Shown: positions 16,785 through 24,952, numbered from the stretch's first letter. The stretch: 64,000 nt of DNA from Candidatus Poribacteria bacterium (GCA_028820655.1 JAPPIK010000004.1:124001-188000), one strand, 5' to 3'. Numbers and translations: made by a program. Notes: generated by a model not told the origin, from the sequence alone.

Positions 16785-18584
16785 CTACAGGCGCGCGACG
16801 GAGTTGCGGTGGAAGCGACGAGCGGCATCCAAGTTGGCGCGTTGCGGCGCGGTTGTGGTGATGCGTGATCGTACCGCGCCTTGGACGGCGTCGGGGGCGT
16901 CGTTGTGATCGGCGGTCGGGAATTGGCGAAACTGCGTCCAAAATTCCCCTGGCAAGTCTTTCTCGTTGAAGGCGAGCCAACCGTTCGCGATGGCGGGCTC
17001 AAGGGTGGCGATACGATCTTCTTTGTTCTGGTGCTGTTCGTGATACATGATGTGGCCTTGAAAACGATGGCGGTCTTTCATGACGCGGAATGCGTGGTCG
17101 GTGGACTGCCGAATTGTACCGTCGTTGTCGGGGCGCTGCTCGCAAACAAAGAGGGATTTCGGATGTGCGGGCGCCAAAACTGCCTCGGCACGCTGGGCAA
17201 GGAGGATGGCGTTCTCCATTTGCGGGGTCAGCGCCACGCGGTCTATCCATGCCAGAAGGATGTAGCCGTTGACGCCGGTGAGGGAGTCGGGGTTCAAGGA
17301 AGCGCCGCCGGGCAACGGTTCCCAGGCGACGACCACCGCGCAGGCGTAACTGTTTTCGGCCGCATCGCGTCCGCCCATGGTGTCGAGATAGGTGGTGAAT
17401 CCGCCGATATCGTGCCACGGAACGACACGCGCATCGCTGCGGCGAAAGCCTTCGTCGGTGACGGAGAATGTCAGCGCGTTATTCATTGCGAACAACGTCA
17501 TTGAAGGATCGCGGGGATCGTTTTGGAGTTCTCGCATCACGCTGTGATAGCCACGTTGGACGATTTCTTTGCGGACGGCGATGTACGGCAGTTTCTCGGG
17601 CCAGAGCATCGTCACGCCACCGGTCATCTCATCTTGATGTTTCGCGTAGAAGGCATTCGCGTTCTCCTCGCGTTCTTCGTCATAGAGAGTGGTGTCGCAG
17701 TAGAGGCGTTCCCACGCTTTCCAGAGGCGCTCGGCGGTGGGGTGGTAGATGTCGTGGGGATCGACGACGGCTTCGTATCGGAGGGTACGCCATCCCGGCA
17801 ACGTGCGGAGGTGCTCGGAGAGGGATTCAGGGTGTTTGACGGTGTCGACGATGATGGTGTTGGAGTGTTCGCTTCCCAGATCTCCAGCGTACATGAAGTC
17901 TGTCATGAACCAGTCCCTGTCTTCGACTCGCAAGTCGGGATTGAGGCAGCGTTTGGGGTCTTCGATGTCATCGCAGAGTTTGAGTGTGGGTCGGGCGGCG
18001 CCGACGAGAGCACCGCGGGGTGAGGAGCCGCGGCCGAGGGGTCTCAAGGCGATGCCGTTACGGGTGTCGGTCGCGGTTTTTGTCCAGGGGGAGCCGACGA
18101 GATCGCCGAAGTCACGTCTTATGAGGAGATTGGTTTCAAGCACTTCGCGAATTTCGGTTATGCGTTGGCGCGCCATGGTTGCGTTGCGACCAACGATGAG
18201 GATAAATTCTTCGGGTTTTCTGTCCATAGCGAGATCAAAGTCCTTGTAACATATCCGCCAAAGCGGGATTAGGCGGTTTACAAGCGTGGTCTTGCCGGTA
18301 CCACGCGGGGCTTGGATGTTTACCTGTTTCCCGTATTCGCCGGGTTTAATGGCATTGAGAATTTGGATATGAAAATCCTCAAATGGGAGGAGGTGATCGC
18401 TAAGTTTTCTGATGTAAAACCAGACAAACAACTCGGGCCACGGATACCCGGCGTGCGCCCTAATCATGGCGGCTTCGTCTTCTTGATTGGACTTCATCTT
18501 CGCGCGTACAGTGTTCAAGACTCTCCAGCGTTCGCAGTGCTGCATCGCTTGAATCATGTCCTTGTTCGGTATAATCTTCGTCAT
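16785..18584 (-). CDS. Phage terminase large subunit-like protein
   Basis: 599 residues. Packaging-type ATPase: Walker A APRGTGKTT at 92-100, a Walker B-like strand LKLCDDIED, then an RNase H-like nuclease region with conserved acidic residues, ending with NDAPDAVQGAV, the typical large-terminase C-terminal aspartate motif. In phages this enzyme cuts and pumps DNA into the capsid. No portal or capsid genes are adjacent, so it is probably a prophage remnant or part of a gene-transfer-like unit. The ATG at 18584 gives a 125-bp overlap with the upstream gene; an internal ATG at 18467 would give a tidy 8-bp overlap and is a real alternative. Codons are GC-richer than nearby accessory genes. Confidence 0.8.
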   Translation of the reverse strand: MTKIIPNKDMIQAMQHCERWRVLNTVRAKMKSNQEDEAAMIRAHAGYPWPELFVWFYIRKLSDHLLPFEDFHIQILNAIKPGEYGKQVNIQAPRGTGKTTLVNRLIPLWRICYKDFDLAMDRKPEEFILIVGRNATMARQRITEIREVLETNLLIRRDFGDLVGSPWTKTATDTRNGIALRPLGRGSSPRGALVGAARPTLKLCDDIEDPKRCLNPDLRVEDRDWFMTDFMYAGDLGSEHSNTIIVDTVKHPESLSEHLRTLPGWRTLRYEAVVDPHDIYHPTAERLWKAWERLYCDTTLYDEEREENANAFYAKHQDEMTGGVTMLWPEKLPYIAVRKEIVQRGYHSVMRELQNDPRDPSMTLFAMNNALTFSVTDEGFRRSDARVVPWHDIGGFTTYLDTMGGRDAAENSYACAVVVAWEPLPGGASLNPDSLTGVNGYILLAWIDRVALTPQMENAILLAQRAEAVLAPAHPKSLFVCEQRPDNDGTIRQSTDHAFRVMKDRHRFQGHIMYHEQHQNKEDRIATLEPAIANGWLAFNEKDLPGEFWTQFRQFPTADHNDAPDAVQGAVRSRITTTAPQRANLDAARRFHRNSVARL

Positions 18585-19008
18585 TCGAGTTGGCGCTGAG
18601 GCTCAGCGATAGGACTTTTCGAATCGGTGCAATACTTCGTGCAATTGACAGCACATCATTCGGGGTTCGTAATTCGACATTATCGATTTCTTCAAGCACT
18701 TTTTCTATTAGCTTAGAAATTGCCATTGAGGCGGGCAATGACGAGCCTTGGATGTGTCTTTCGCGCTCGGCTTGAAAGTGCTTGATTGTGCTTGCATAGA
18801 GCGGCTTCCACTTTTTAGCGAATTTGCCGTGGAACGGATTGCAGGTTCGCGTGGCGTCTTGGATTATCCTTCGAGGCACATCCTTCCATTCGGGATGCGC
18901 CGCAATAAGAGCGTCGACTATAGCGGTTGTGGTGGCGTTCTGCCAAACCCGCTTATAGATGGTGTCGGCGCGCTCTTCGTCCGTGAGTTTGATTTGAACT
19001 TTTGGCAT
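18460..19008 (-). CDS. Small DNA-binding-like protein, possible terminase small subunit
   Basis: 182 residues beginning MPKVQIKLTDEERAD. The N-terminal half is helical, with a possible helix-turn-helix (TTAIVDALIAAHPEWKDVP); the C-terminal part is charged and low-complexity. The start has GGAG 6 bases upstream. Its position directly before the terminase large subunit is that of a small terminase subunit, which recognises the packaging site; this is a positional inference, as the sequence itself was not recognised. Confidence 0.6.
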   Translation of the reverse strand: MPKVQIKLTDEERADTIYKRVWQNATTTAIVDALIAAHPEWKDVPRRIIQDATRTCNPFHGKFAKKWKPLYASTIKHFQAERERHIQGSSLPASMAISKLIEKVLEEIDNVELRTPNDVLSIARSIAPIRKVLSLSLSANSNDEDYTEQGHDSSDAALRTLESLEHCTREDEVQSRRRSRHD

Positions 19009-19173
19009 ACTTCAACTCCGTAAATCCAGTTGTGGAGGGAGAGTGACAACGGTAGGGGCTAGAGCTGAGAATGAAAACATGATCGTTTTTTCCTCCCATC
19101 GACTTGACACTCGATTGTGGGAACGATTAATCATTACGCTACACATTACAGTTATCCGTCGGTCAGAGGGCAT

Positions 19174-19234
19174 AAAAAAAAGCCCAATCACGGCTAGCTG
19201 TTGATCTACAACAGGTTTAGCCTCAATTGGGCTT
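19174..19234 (-). terminator. Long nested hairpin with U8 on the minus strand
   Basis: Three stacked perfect stems: AAGCCCAAT/ATTGGGCTT (19180-19188 with 19226-19234), GGCTA/TAGCC (19192-19196 with 19218-19222) and TGTTG/CAACA (19199-19203 with 19209-19213), loop ATCTA. On the minus strand it is followed by eight T residues (19181-19174), the form of an intrinsic terminator. It lies about 165 bp upstream of the terminase gene pair and has no gene feeding into it on that strand. Confidence 0.65.
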
Positions 19235-20362
19235 CATTATGAAACGTGGTTAGTTGACCGCGACATGTGTTGACTGAAAATTACGATGAGGGGATGCGCC
19301 TTATCGTATGTTCATCGTCCGCCATTGTGGTCTAATGCCACTCAATAGTCAACGTGATGTATTGCTGATTGTTAAGTATAACATGCTTTGTCGGACTTGT
19401 CAAGTGGTAATAATAATTTTAACGATTTAGTAGGGGAAAGCAGTGGAGAGAAGCAGTGGCCGGTGGCCGGTGTCCAGTGAGGAAGGGGGAAAAGCAGTGG
19501 AGAGTGATGAGAGGAGAGCAGGGAAGAGTGGACGGAGCGGGAAGGGAGACGATGGGGTGGAGGGATGGAGGAATTGTCTGAACTGTGATTTATGTGATTT
19601 TTGGATTGGCAGGATTAGGGGCGGGGGAGTGAGTGGGAAGGGGAGGGGATTGTCTGAATCACTGATTACGCGGATTAATGGATTTCACGGAAGGGTAGGG
19701 ATGGAAGGCGAGTTTCAATTTACTTGAGGCGTGGAAAATTGACCGGAAATGGTCGGATTTTGTTGGTTAAATCGAGCAAGAATCCTTTTTCTTATATTTT
19801 TTTGCGTCGATAAGTTGTGGAAAACATGTGGACACGCGGTGGAGAGTGGCTAACACGGGAGAGGGGGTTGTCTGAATCGCGGATTACCACGGATTAGGCG
19901 GATTACGCGGATTAGAGGCGGGCTGTTGAGCAGGTTGCCAGAATGGGAAAACGGGAAGGGGGAGAAGCAGTGGCCAGTGGCCGGTGACCAGTGGGGAAGG
20001 CAAAAGCAGTAGAGTGTGAACAGTGAATAGTGGTTAGTAAGGGGATAGTCTGAATTGCGGATTAACACGGATTAAGCGGATTTCGCTGATGGGGAGGGAT
20101 GGTAGGACGTGGGAAAGGAGACTGAGTTTGTGATGAATAGCCAATCGAGCGGGACAAGGGTGTGATTCTGGCTCCTAATGACGGTCAAGAAAGCTATGGG
20201 AGCACGGTCGCGAACCTAAGCCGGTTGATTTACTTTTAAAACAGGTTCGAAATCACCGGGTTTTGTGACCACATGATGAGGTAGGTTTAGCCCTTAGGAT
20301 TTTAGCATAGTTGGTATGAATGCAGCAAATAATTGAATACGCCGACAACTCGTATTTTTGCC
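19235..20362. repeat. Purine-rich, degenerate repeat region without genes
   Basis: Two repeat types dominate. One is GCAGTGGCC/GGAGAGTG-like purine-rich tracts (19440-19560, 19950-20030). The other is a TGTCTGAAT..GGATTA..CGGATT unit (19648-19690, 19867-19914, 20046-20090, with a relic at 21335-21350). At 19720-19800 the minus strand reads a peptide (ending NPTISGQFSTPQVN) also found near 36980. A bulged hairpin lies at 20222-20262. No open frame here looks real. Confidence 0.6.
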
Positions 20363-20391
20363 TTGACAAACCACCGGATCTGGCGGATTAT
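20363..20391 (+). promoter_or_regulatory. Promoter shared in design with the paralogue at 30670
   Basis: TTGACA (20363-20368), 17 bases, GATTAT (20386-20391). The paralogous gene at 30764 has the same hexamers at the same spacing. Both are followed by a leader with the words TTTTA(A)TCGCCAAC and a purine-rich ribosome site. Such conservation in otherwise diverged flanks supports function. Confidence 0.75.
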
Positions 20392-20459
20392 GCTTGATCC
20401 AATGTGGTGCATGGAAATGTTTTAATCGCCAACCGTAATTTTCATTAGGAGTATTTACA

Positions 20460-21020
20460 ATGACTTTCGGTGAGAAGTTGAAATATGCGGCGTTCGGTTG
20501 TCTTTTTACTTTGGTGGGTGTGTTATTTACTTCGTCTGTTTTAACATTGTTTGCGAAATCTGGTGAAGACGTTATTTATGATAGGGTATTCTGCAAATCA
20601 TTGACTATTGTTGGAGACAACGGCGGAGTGTTAGCAATATTGGGAGATTTAAGCAGATTATTGGGCGGAAATGAAGAACGCGGTGTATTAGTTTTGTCGC
20701 ACACAGATAGTAATTTACATGGAATATCTAGACTTACTAATACGGGTTTAGTTTTGTCGGACGTTAATCAAAAAAATGTTGTTACATTAACTAGTGCAGA
20801 CGGCAGTGGTAACTTGATGTTGGAAAGTAGCAAAGATGATGGAACAATAATGATTACTAAAACAGACGGGGAATTTGGAATTGGTATTTTTAGTTCTAAG
20901 GGGATTGGTAATGGCGGCGGGGCTTCTCTAGGGATAGAGGAGAACAAAGGACAAATTACACTTCTTGGCGAGAATGCAGAGATTGTGTTTGGTAGAGGAG
21001 AGCTTATTTATGGCGAATAG
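20460..21020 (+). CDS. Small membrane-anchored or secreted protein, paralogue of the gene at 30764
   Basis: 186 residues, not matched to a known family. An N-terminal hydrophobic helix (about residues 8-31) follows a short basic end, so it is anchored or exported. The rest is rich in short beta-like repeats built around N/D-G and S-S-K-D-D-G turns (GNLMLESSKDDG, GTIMITKTDG, GQITLLGENAEI), suggesting a beta-solenoid or beta-sheet stack. The paralogue is clearly similar from VIYD to the end (YGE in both). AGGAG lies 8 bases before the ATG. The gene is AT-rich compared with the metabolic genes, hinting at transfer. Confidence 0.75.
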   Translation: MTFGEKLKYAAFGCLFTLVGVLFTSSVLTLFAKSGEDVIYDRVFCKSLTIVGDNGGVLAILGDLSRLLGGNEERGVLVLSHTDSNLHGISRLTNTGLVLSDVNQKNVVTLTSADGSGNLMLESSKDDGTIMITKTDGEFGIGIFSSKGIGNGGGASLGIEENKGQITLLGENAEIVFGRGELIYGE

Positions 21021-21698
21021 TAAGATATTTGATTCAGGATTCCCTCATTTTAGTCAAAACGAAAATCTAAGGGTTTAAGGAGTATTGTAGGTTTTGTTTT
21101 GACGTACACGCATAACTTACCCCCATCCTTTAAACAGTAAATGACAAGATTTAAGTAATGGAATCCGACGGATTCTGGTCAAACTTAAACGCCGGAAGTT
21201 AGTGAAAATACAGTTCGTAGGGAGCTCTACAGCACTTGAAATCCGGTCGCTTGATGGCGGACGACCAGTGGATACGAACGAAGACAGGCAAAAGCACTAT
21301 GGAGAGTAGCGAGAGGCGCGCGGTCACCGAGGGGGATTGTCTGAATGACTAATGATGCGGAGCCCACGGGCTTGGAGGAATTTAGGGAGGCCGGGGGAAG
21401 ATATTGAGATGATAGCCAATTGCGCAGCCCCCGGGGCCATTGCATTCTGCTGCAGTGCAGATATTGAGGTGTCTGTTTGCCATTTACATGCCGCCCCGCA
21501 GCCGGGGCTGGAGGGCAGTACGGGCGGATCGTAACTCATACACTTTGGGTGTGAAAGATAATCTATGATATGCTTGATTGTTCGCTATTAATAGCGTATC
21601 ATCCAGTTGAATTTGGTGCGGCAAGTGGGTAACAGCCGACTTGCTGGTTCCAATCTATATTGAAGCCGCGCCGGGAAGGCGGAAAGGAGAAAAAACGA
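21021..21698. other. Intergenic with decayed repeats and one perfect palindrome
   Basis: No gene supported. A decayed member of the GCT-loop hairpin family lies at 21442-21458 and a TGTCTGAAT relic at 21335-21350. A perfect 14-bp palindrome CGCTATTAATAGCG (21583-21596) sits about 100 bp upstream of the small Arg-rich ORF and could be an operator. Confidence 0.5.
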
Positions 21699-21847
21699 TG
21701 GGAATCAGTCTGGGACAGGAACGCCGCCGCCGACGGCGCGTTAAGATTGAGGCCAAACTAAACCGTGAATTTAAAGCGCGGTTACGCGAGCAACGTGCAT
21801 TCGTTAAGGAATTCACGAAATGTGCAAGACATCTTAGAACGCATTAG
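21699..21847 (+). CDS. Short arginine-rich protein
   Basis: 49 residues (MGISLGQERRRRRRVKIEAK...) with a very basic N-terminal half and a helical, charged remainder. The ATG has AAAGGAG 8 bases upstream, the best argument that it is translated. Not recognised; a nucleic-acid-binding role is only a guess from charge. Its 3' end overlaps, on the other strand, a dockerin fragment. Confidence 0.4.
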
Positions 21848-22066
21848 CCACAGAAACGAGGTCGACAACGTTAACCACCTCGACAACGTTAACCACCTCG
21901 ACCCGGTCTCGTCAATTTCGCGCTTGGCGGTGCCGAATGCCTGCGCCACCAGCGTGAGATCAAGAATGCTGACCAGGCCATCTCCATTTACGTCAGCGGG
22001 GTATTCCGGTTGTATGCGTAGGTATATGTCGCCATCGAGGGTGAGTACAGCGGACGCAACCCGCAA
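21782..22066 (-). pseudogene. Fragment of a dockerin-containing secreted protein
   Basis: The minus strand encodes YPADVNGDGLVSILDLTLVAQ, one clear dockerin type I calcium-binding repeat (DxNxDGxVxxxD), flanked by ILRI-like sequence. No full gene surrounds it, and the frame runs into a tandem 18-bp repeat (CGACAACGTTAACCACCT twice, 21863-21898), so it is a remnant. Intact dockerin repeats occur in the large protein at 24953-29965. Confidence 0.55.
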
Positions 22067-22085
22067 AACGTACAGAGATTTTCAG

Positions 22086-22115
22086 TTGACACGAGCCGAG
22101 ACACCCGTATATTAT
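22086..22115 (+). promoter_or_regulatory. Promoter ahead of the structured leader
   Basis: TTGACA (22086-22091), 18 bases, TATTAT (22110-22115). It points into the hairpin-rich leader and the two short genes at 22346 and 22431. Confidence 0.5.
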
Positions 22116-22158
22116 ATTTATCGGCAGATTTGGCGATTGATGAAATGCCGTTCTTGCC

Positions 22159-22250
22159 TGTAGGTACTGGAATACCTACAAGCAGAGGAACGACATAGGC
22201 AACGCAAAGGTACGCGAGTGGGAGACTCGCTTGCGTCGCCCGTTGCTTTT
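22159..22250 (+). ncRNA. Candidate structured leader RNA with attenuator-like pairing
   Basis: Hairpin 1: TGTAGGTA/TACCTACA (22159-22180). Then ACGCAA (22202-22207) pairs with TTGCGT (22231-22236), flanking a GCGAGT/ACTCGC hairpin (22214-22230), with AGGTAC bulged. Alternatively GCAACG (22199-22204) pairs with CGTTGC (22241-22246), followed by TTTT. These two pairings share three bases and exclude each other, as in an attenuator. The bulge AGGTAC repeats the 5' arm of hairpin 1, so it could compete for TACCT. This is a structural reading by eye only. Confidence 0.35.
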
Positions 22251-22345
22251 ATATCATCCAACGAAATATCTGTCAATGATCCCGAATGAATATTCGGGGG
22301 GCGCAAAGGTACTGCGTCAACACAAAAACAAAGGGAGATCCTACC

Positions 22346-22528
22346 ATGAGCAATGCGTTTATGCCATGTAGGACTGCCCCAACAGAGGGGCAGCCTATGT
22401 GGGTTGCGCCTCTTTTCATGGAGGGGAAAAATGAGAATTTTGATGTTGTTCCTCGTAACTGCCGCGTTTCTTACTTGCCTTATCTTCATTTCAGATATCA
22501 CGTTTTCTCATTCCGGGAGAACGGATAG
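22346..22528 (+). CDS. Possible short leader ORF
   Basis: 60 codons starting MSNAFMPCRTAPTEG, with GGGAG about 9 bases before the ATG. It overlaps the following gene in another frame. An inverted repeat (CTGCCCC/GGGGCAG, 22374-22393) lies within it. The composition is not strongly protein-like, so this may be a leader peptide or chance. Confidence 0.25.
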   Translation: MSNAFMPCRTAPTEGQPMWVAPLFMEGKNENFDVVPRNCRVSYLPYLHFRYHVFSFRENG

Positions 22529-22751
22529 AGATGGGGGACACTTAGAAACGGCAACCGGTAAATATCACGATCATGATAAGTCTTTGATAGAGAAGGCGGA
22601 TAGACGATATTTGCTACTTGTCGAATCCGATCGCGTTGTGGCTGAAAATCGAATCAACCTACCAAGATACAAAGATTATGATCTTACTCACCTTTCGACA
22701 ACCATGGCGGAAGGGGAGATGATCTATACGATCGTAATGGTTAGGAAATAG
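22431..22751 (+). CDS. Small secreted protein with YHYH-like histidine motif
   Basis: 106 residues: signal peptide or anchor (MRILMLFLVTAAFLTCLIF), then SHSGRTDRDGGHLETATG followed by KYHDHD, resembling the 'SGGTD..GGHxxxxTGxYHxH' motif of YHYH-type small proteins. The remainder is charged, ending IVMVRK. GGAGGGG lies 5 bases before the ATG. Function unknown; the histidines suggest metal binding. It follows the structured leader described above. Confidence 0.55.
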   Translation: MRILMLFLVTAAFLTCLIFISDITFSHSGRTDRDGGHLETATGKYHDHDKSLIEKADRRYLLLVESDRVVAENRINLPRYKDYDLTHLSTTMAEGEMIYTIVMVRK

Positions 22752-23416
22752 ATTGGTGCGCGGTCGTTGTTCGTTCCGTTGAGGGCTCGCGATCTTCTCG
22801 CTCATGCCATCCCACCATTTGGAAACAGCAAGCGTTATCGGGATCCGATATCGCATCGTGTGATGCACATGGCACTCCGCTGGAGTGCATAGACGAATGC
22901 CGGCCGTTTCTATTGACATTGCACTGCGCTGCAGTGCGAAGACTGGCCTATCGGAATCGTGTCGGCATCGATGATTCGGTATCTCGCGAAGATGACTACG
23001 GGAACGCAATCGCGCTCGTTATTCACTTGCTCAATTTCATGCTGGAGCGGGGAATCGTGACCCGGAGGGCGAGGGATCTCTATCAGGATTGACTATGGGA
23101 TTAGCTATCGCGTGAAGATCTCTATGGGACCTCTATCGCACTCCTTATTCAGTCTTTTGATCCCTCGCTTTGCGCTTGGTTGATCTATCCGCTTCTTTGA
23201 TCCTTCGCTGTCCACTCAGTTGATCGCTCAATATCCAATCGCTTGATCTCCTACAAGGAGAAGAAGATTGTGTGCATTGCAGTTCTATTGACATTGCACT
23301 GCGCTGCAGTGCGGAGATTGGATTGTCGGAATGGGATCGGTGGAACACACCTAACAGCCAAAAAAGACGAAAAGGCTGGTGCGCAGTGCACACCCTACAT
23401 ATAGCTACGCCCCACC
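22752..23416. repeat. Repeat-rich intergenic region
   Basis: No gene. It contains GCT-loop hairpins at 22872-22888 (GCACTCC/GGAGTGC), 22921-22937 and 23296-23312 (GCACTGC/GCAGTGC). It also has 'CTCTATCGCACTCCTTATTCAGTC' type units around 23090-23160 and an imperfect GGTGCGC/GCACACC palindrome at 23378-23394. The arrangement of the first pair copies that at 16263-16328. Confidence 0.65.
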
Positions 23417-24334
23417 TTATTTTCCGTATTTGAAGCGTGCGATCGCGCCCTGCTCGGCTAACTCTGCGCGGGCGTAATGTGCGGGCATTTGGGGTGATTT
23501 CCAGCGCCCAGCGACCTGCATGTTTACGACAGACGCGCCTGCTTGAGCAAGCGAGACGGCAGATCCTACGCGAAGAGAGTGACCGGAGATATTGCCTTCC
23601 AAACCGGCTTGACACGCCCTGCGCTTGATGATCTTCCGGACACCGTCCACGGTTAACCTGTCTGCGGTAATGTGGCCACCGCGACGAACCCGACGAAAGA
23701 GGGCACCGTTCGTGATGCGCCCTGCTTCACAATACCGGCTTATTACTTCCCGCGTCGGGGGCCCGATGTACAACGTCACCCCCGGGGTGCCAGTCGCCGC
23801 CAGATCGGTCTTTGACGAGTGAATGGTCAACCCGCCGTCAATATCCTCCACATTTACCGCCACGACTTCACCGATACGTAACAGACAATCGCTCATCAGA
23901 CGAATCAGCGCCGAATCTCGCCATCCCGTGACGGTGCTCTCCGCTTGAACTCGTGTGCAGACTCTCTCCACATCCGCCCATGTCATGCCATCCACTTGGC
24001 CTCGTCCGCGATCCCTGCCTTTGCGCCGGATGCCAGCGAGCGTCCTTTCCGTGATCTCGAATATATAGTTCTTTGCCCCTGTGCAGTGATGATTTGCCGT
24101 CCACTTGACCGCGGCCACAATCTTGCTAATTGTCGCCGGCGACTTTCCGTCTTGATACAGCCCCGTGATGTAACTGGCGAGTAAGTTGTCGCTAAGCGAC
24201 CGCCCATCCAACCACCTCTCCAATTGGTCCATTGCTCGTCGATAGGTCTCGACGGTACTAGGTGCTGTGCTTGCTATGACCAGTTCCTCCGTTTCGTCGC
24301 TGATAGCGACCTGATTCCAAGTTAATACGTTCAT
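23417..24334 (-). CDS. Tyrosine recombinase / integrase
   Basis: 305 residues. An N-terminal SAM-like core-binding domain (about 20-110, with SPATISKIVAAVKW) is followed by the catalytic domain. The active-site set is visible: Arg in LLRIGEV, a Lys in the beta hairpin (SSKTD), HSLR (His-x-x-Arg), the AGRW Trp position and the nucleophile Tyr in AHYAR. Such enzymes cut and rejoin DNA at short inverted sites (integration, excision or inversion). Directly upstream are a promoter and perfect 16-bp inverted repeats (24378-24393 and 24676-24691). No tRNA or obvious att duplication was seen, which favours a local DNA-inversion role. Confidence 0.88.
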   Translation of the reverse strand: MNVLTWNQVAISDETEELVIASTAPSTVETYRRAMDQLERWLDGRSLSDNLLASYITGLYQDGKSPATISKIVAAVKWTANHHCTGAKNYIFEITERTLAGIRRKGRDRGRGQVDGMTWADVERVCTRVQAESTVTGWRDSALIRLMSDCLLRIGEVVAVNVEDIDGGLTIHSSKTDLAATGTPGVTLYIGPPTREVISRYCEAGRITNGALFRRVRRGGHITADRLTVDGVRKIIKRRACQAGLEGNISGHSLRVGSAVSLAQAGASVVNMQVAGRWKSPQMPAHYARAELAEQGAIARFKYGK

Positions 24335-24377
24335 GACCTTTCCTCCGCTCCCCGAGACTTAGCTCCCCATAACTATC

Positions 24378-24691
24378 TAGAAACACTATTCTATATAATT
24401 AAATGACAGTTTGTCAAAACTTTTTTCAAAAGATTTTTCTTTATGAAGGGAAGCGGAAATTGGCGCGCCATTATTCCTCAAGTGCCGATAAACATTGACT
24501 CTAATGTCGACCCGGGGCTCTTAGTTCTGAATTCACGACCATTATTTGCAGTAGTAAATGATACTAAGTCGCTGTTAATCAATTAACCACACACAAAATC
24601 GACCAACTTCTACAGTGTGGCTGAAACCCAAGCCACCACGAGTTTTCGACAAAATCTACTTATGAATCAAAACCCTAGAATAGTGTTTCTA
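24378..24691. promoter_or_regulatory. Candidate invertible promoter segment bounded by 16-bp inverted repeats
   Basis: TAGAAACACTATTCTA at 24378-24393 is repeated exactly in inverse orientation at 24676-24691. Within the left edge is a minus-strand promoter, TTGACA (24417-24412), 16 bases, TATAGA (24395-24390), whose -10 overlaps the repeat and which faces the recombinase gene. If the segment flipped, the same promoter would read rightward toward the giant secreted protein at 24953. A palindrome TGACAGTTTGTCA (24404-24416) overlaps the -35. The alternative is that the two repeats are recombinase or repressor binding sites without inversion. Confidence 0.5.
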
Positions 24692-24841
24692 AAGCGCGTT
24701 CGAGAACAGAACGCCAATCTGCTCTTACGAATACATGTAGTCGAGATAGTGACAGTGCCCATTGTGGGGCCGATGATTTCAACCACATACTAAACCCCAA
24801 ACGCGGCCGACAGGTTGCAACGCGAATAACCTGACACTGTT

Positions 24842-24910
24842 TTACGGGCAACCTACCGGTGTTGGCTATTCCCCGCGGAACGGCGACGCAAAGGTGAGGG
24901 GCGGCGTAGA
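24842..24910 (+). ncRNA. Possible structured leader with GACGCAAAGG motif
   Basis: Upstream of the giant protein the leader carries GGGCAACC (24846-24853) and GACGCAAAGG (24885-24894), words reminiscent of the GEMM (cyclic di-GMP I) riboswitch, followed by GGGGCGGCGT. The core CGCAAAGGT also occurs in the leader at 22203 and at about 22302. A full GEMM fold was not traced (the usual 3' GGGUUACC partner was not found), so this is a weak candidate. Confidence 0.2.
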
Positions 24911-24952
24911 AGCGGATAATCTCTACAACAGAATGGAAGGAAGAGACAAACT

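Noticed and set aside
24394-24675. Integron attI/attC reading of the region next to the recombinase
   Set aside because: No integron-integrase-specific insertion was recognised in the protein and no gene cassettes follow; inverted 16-bp repeats fit inversion or operator sites better.
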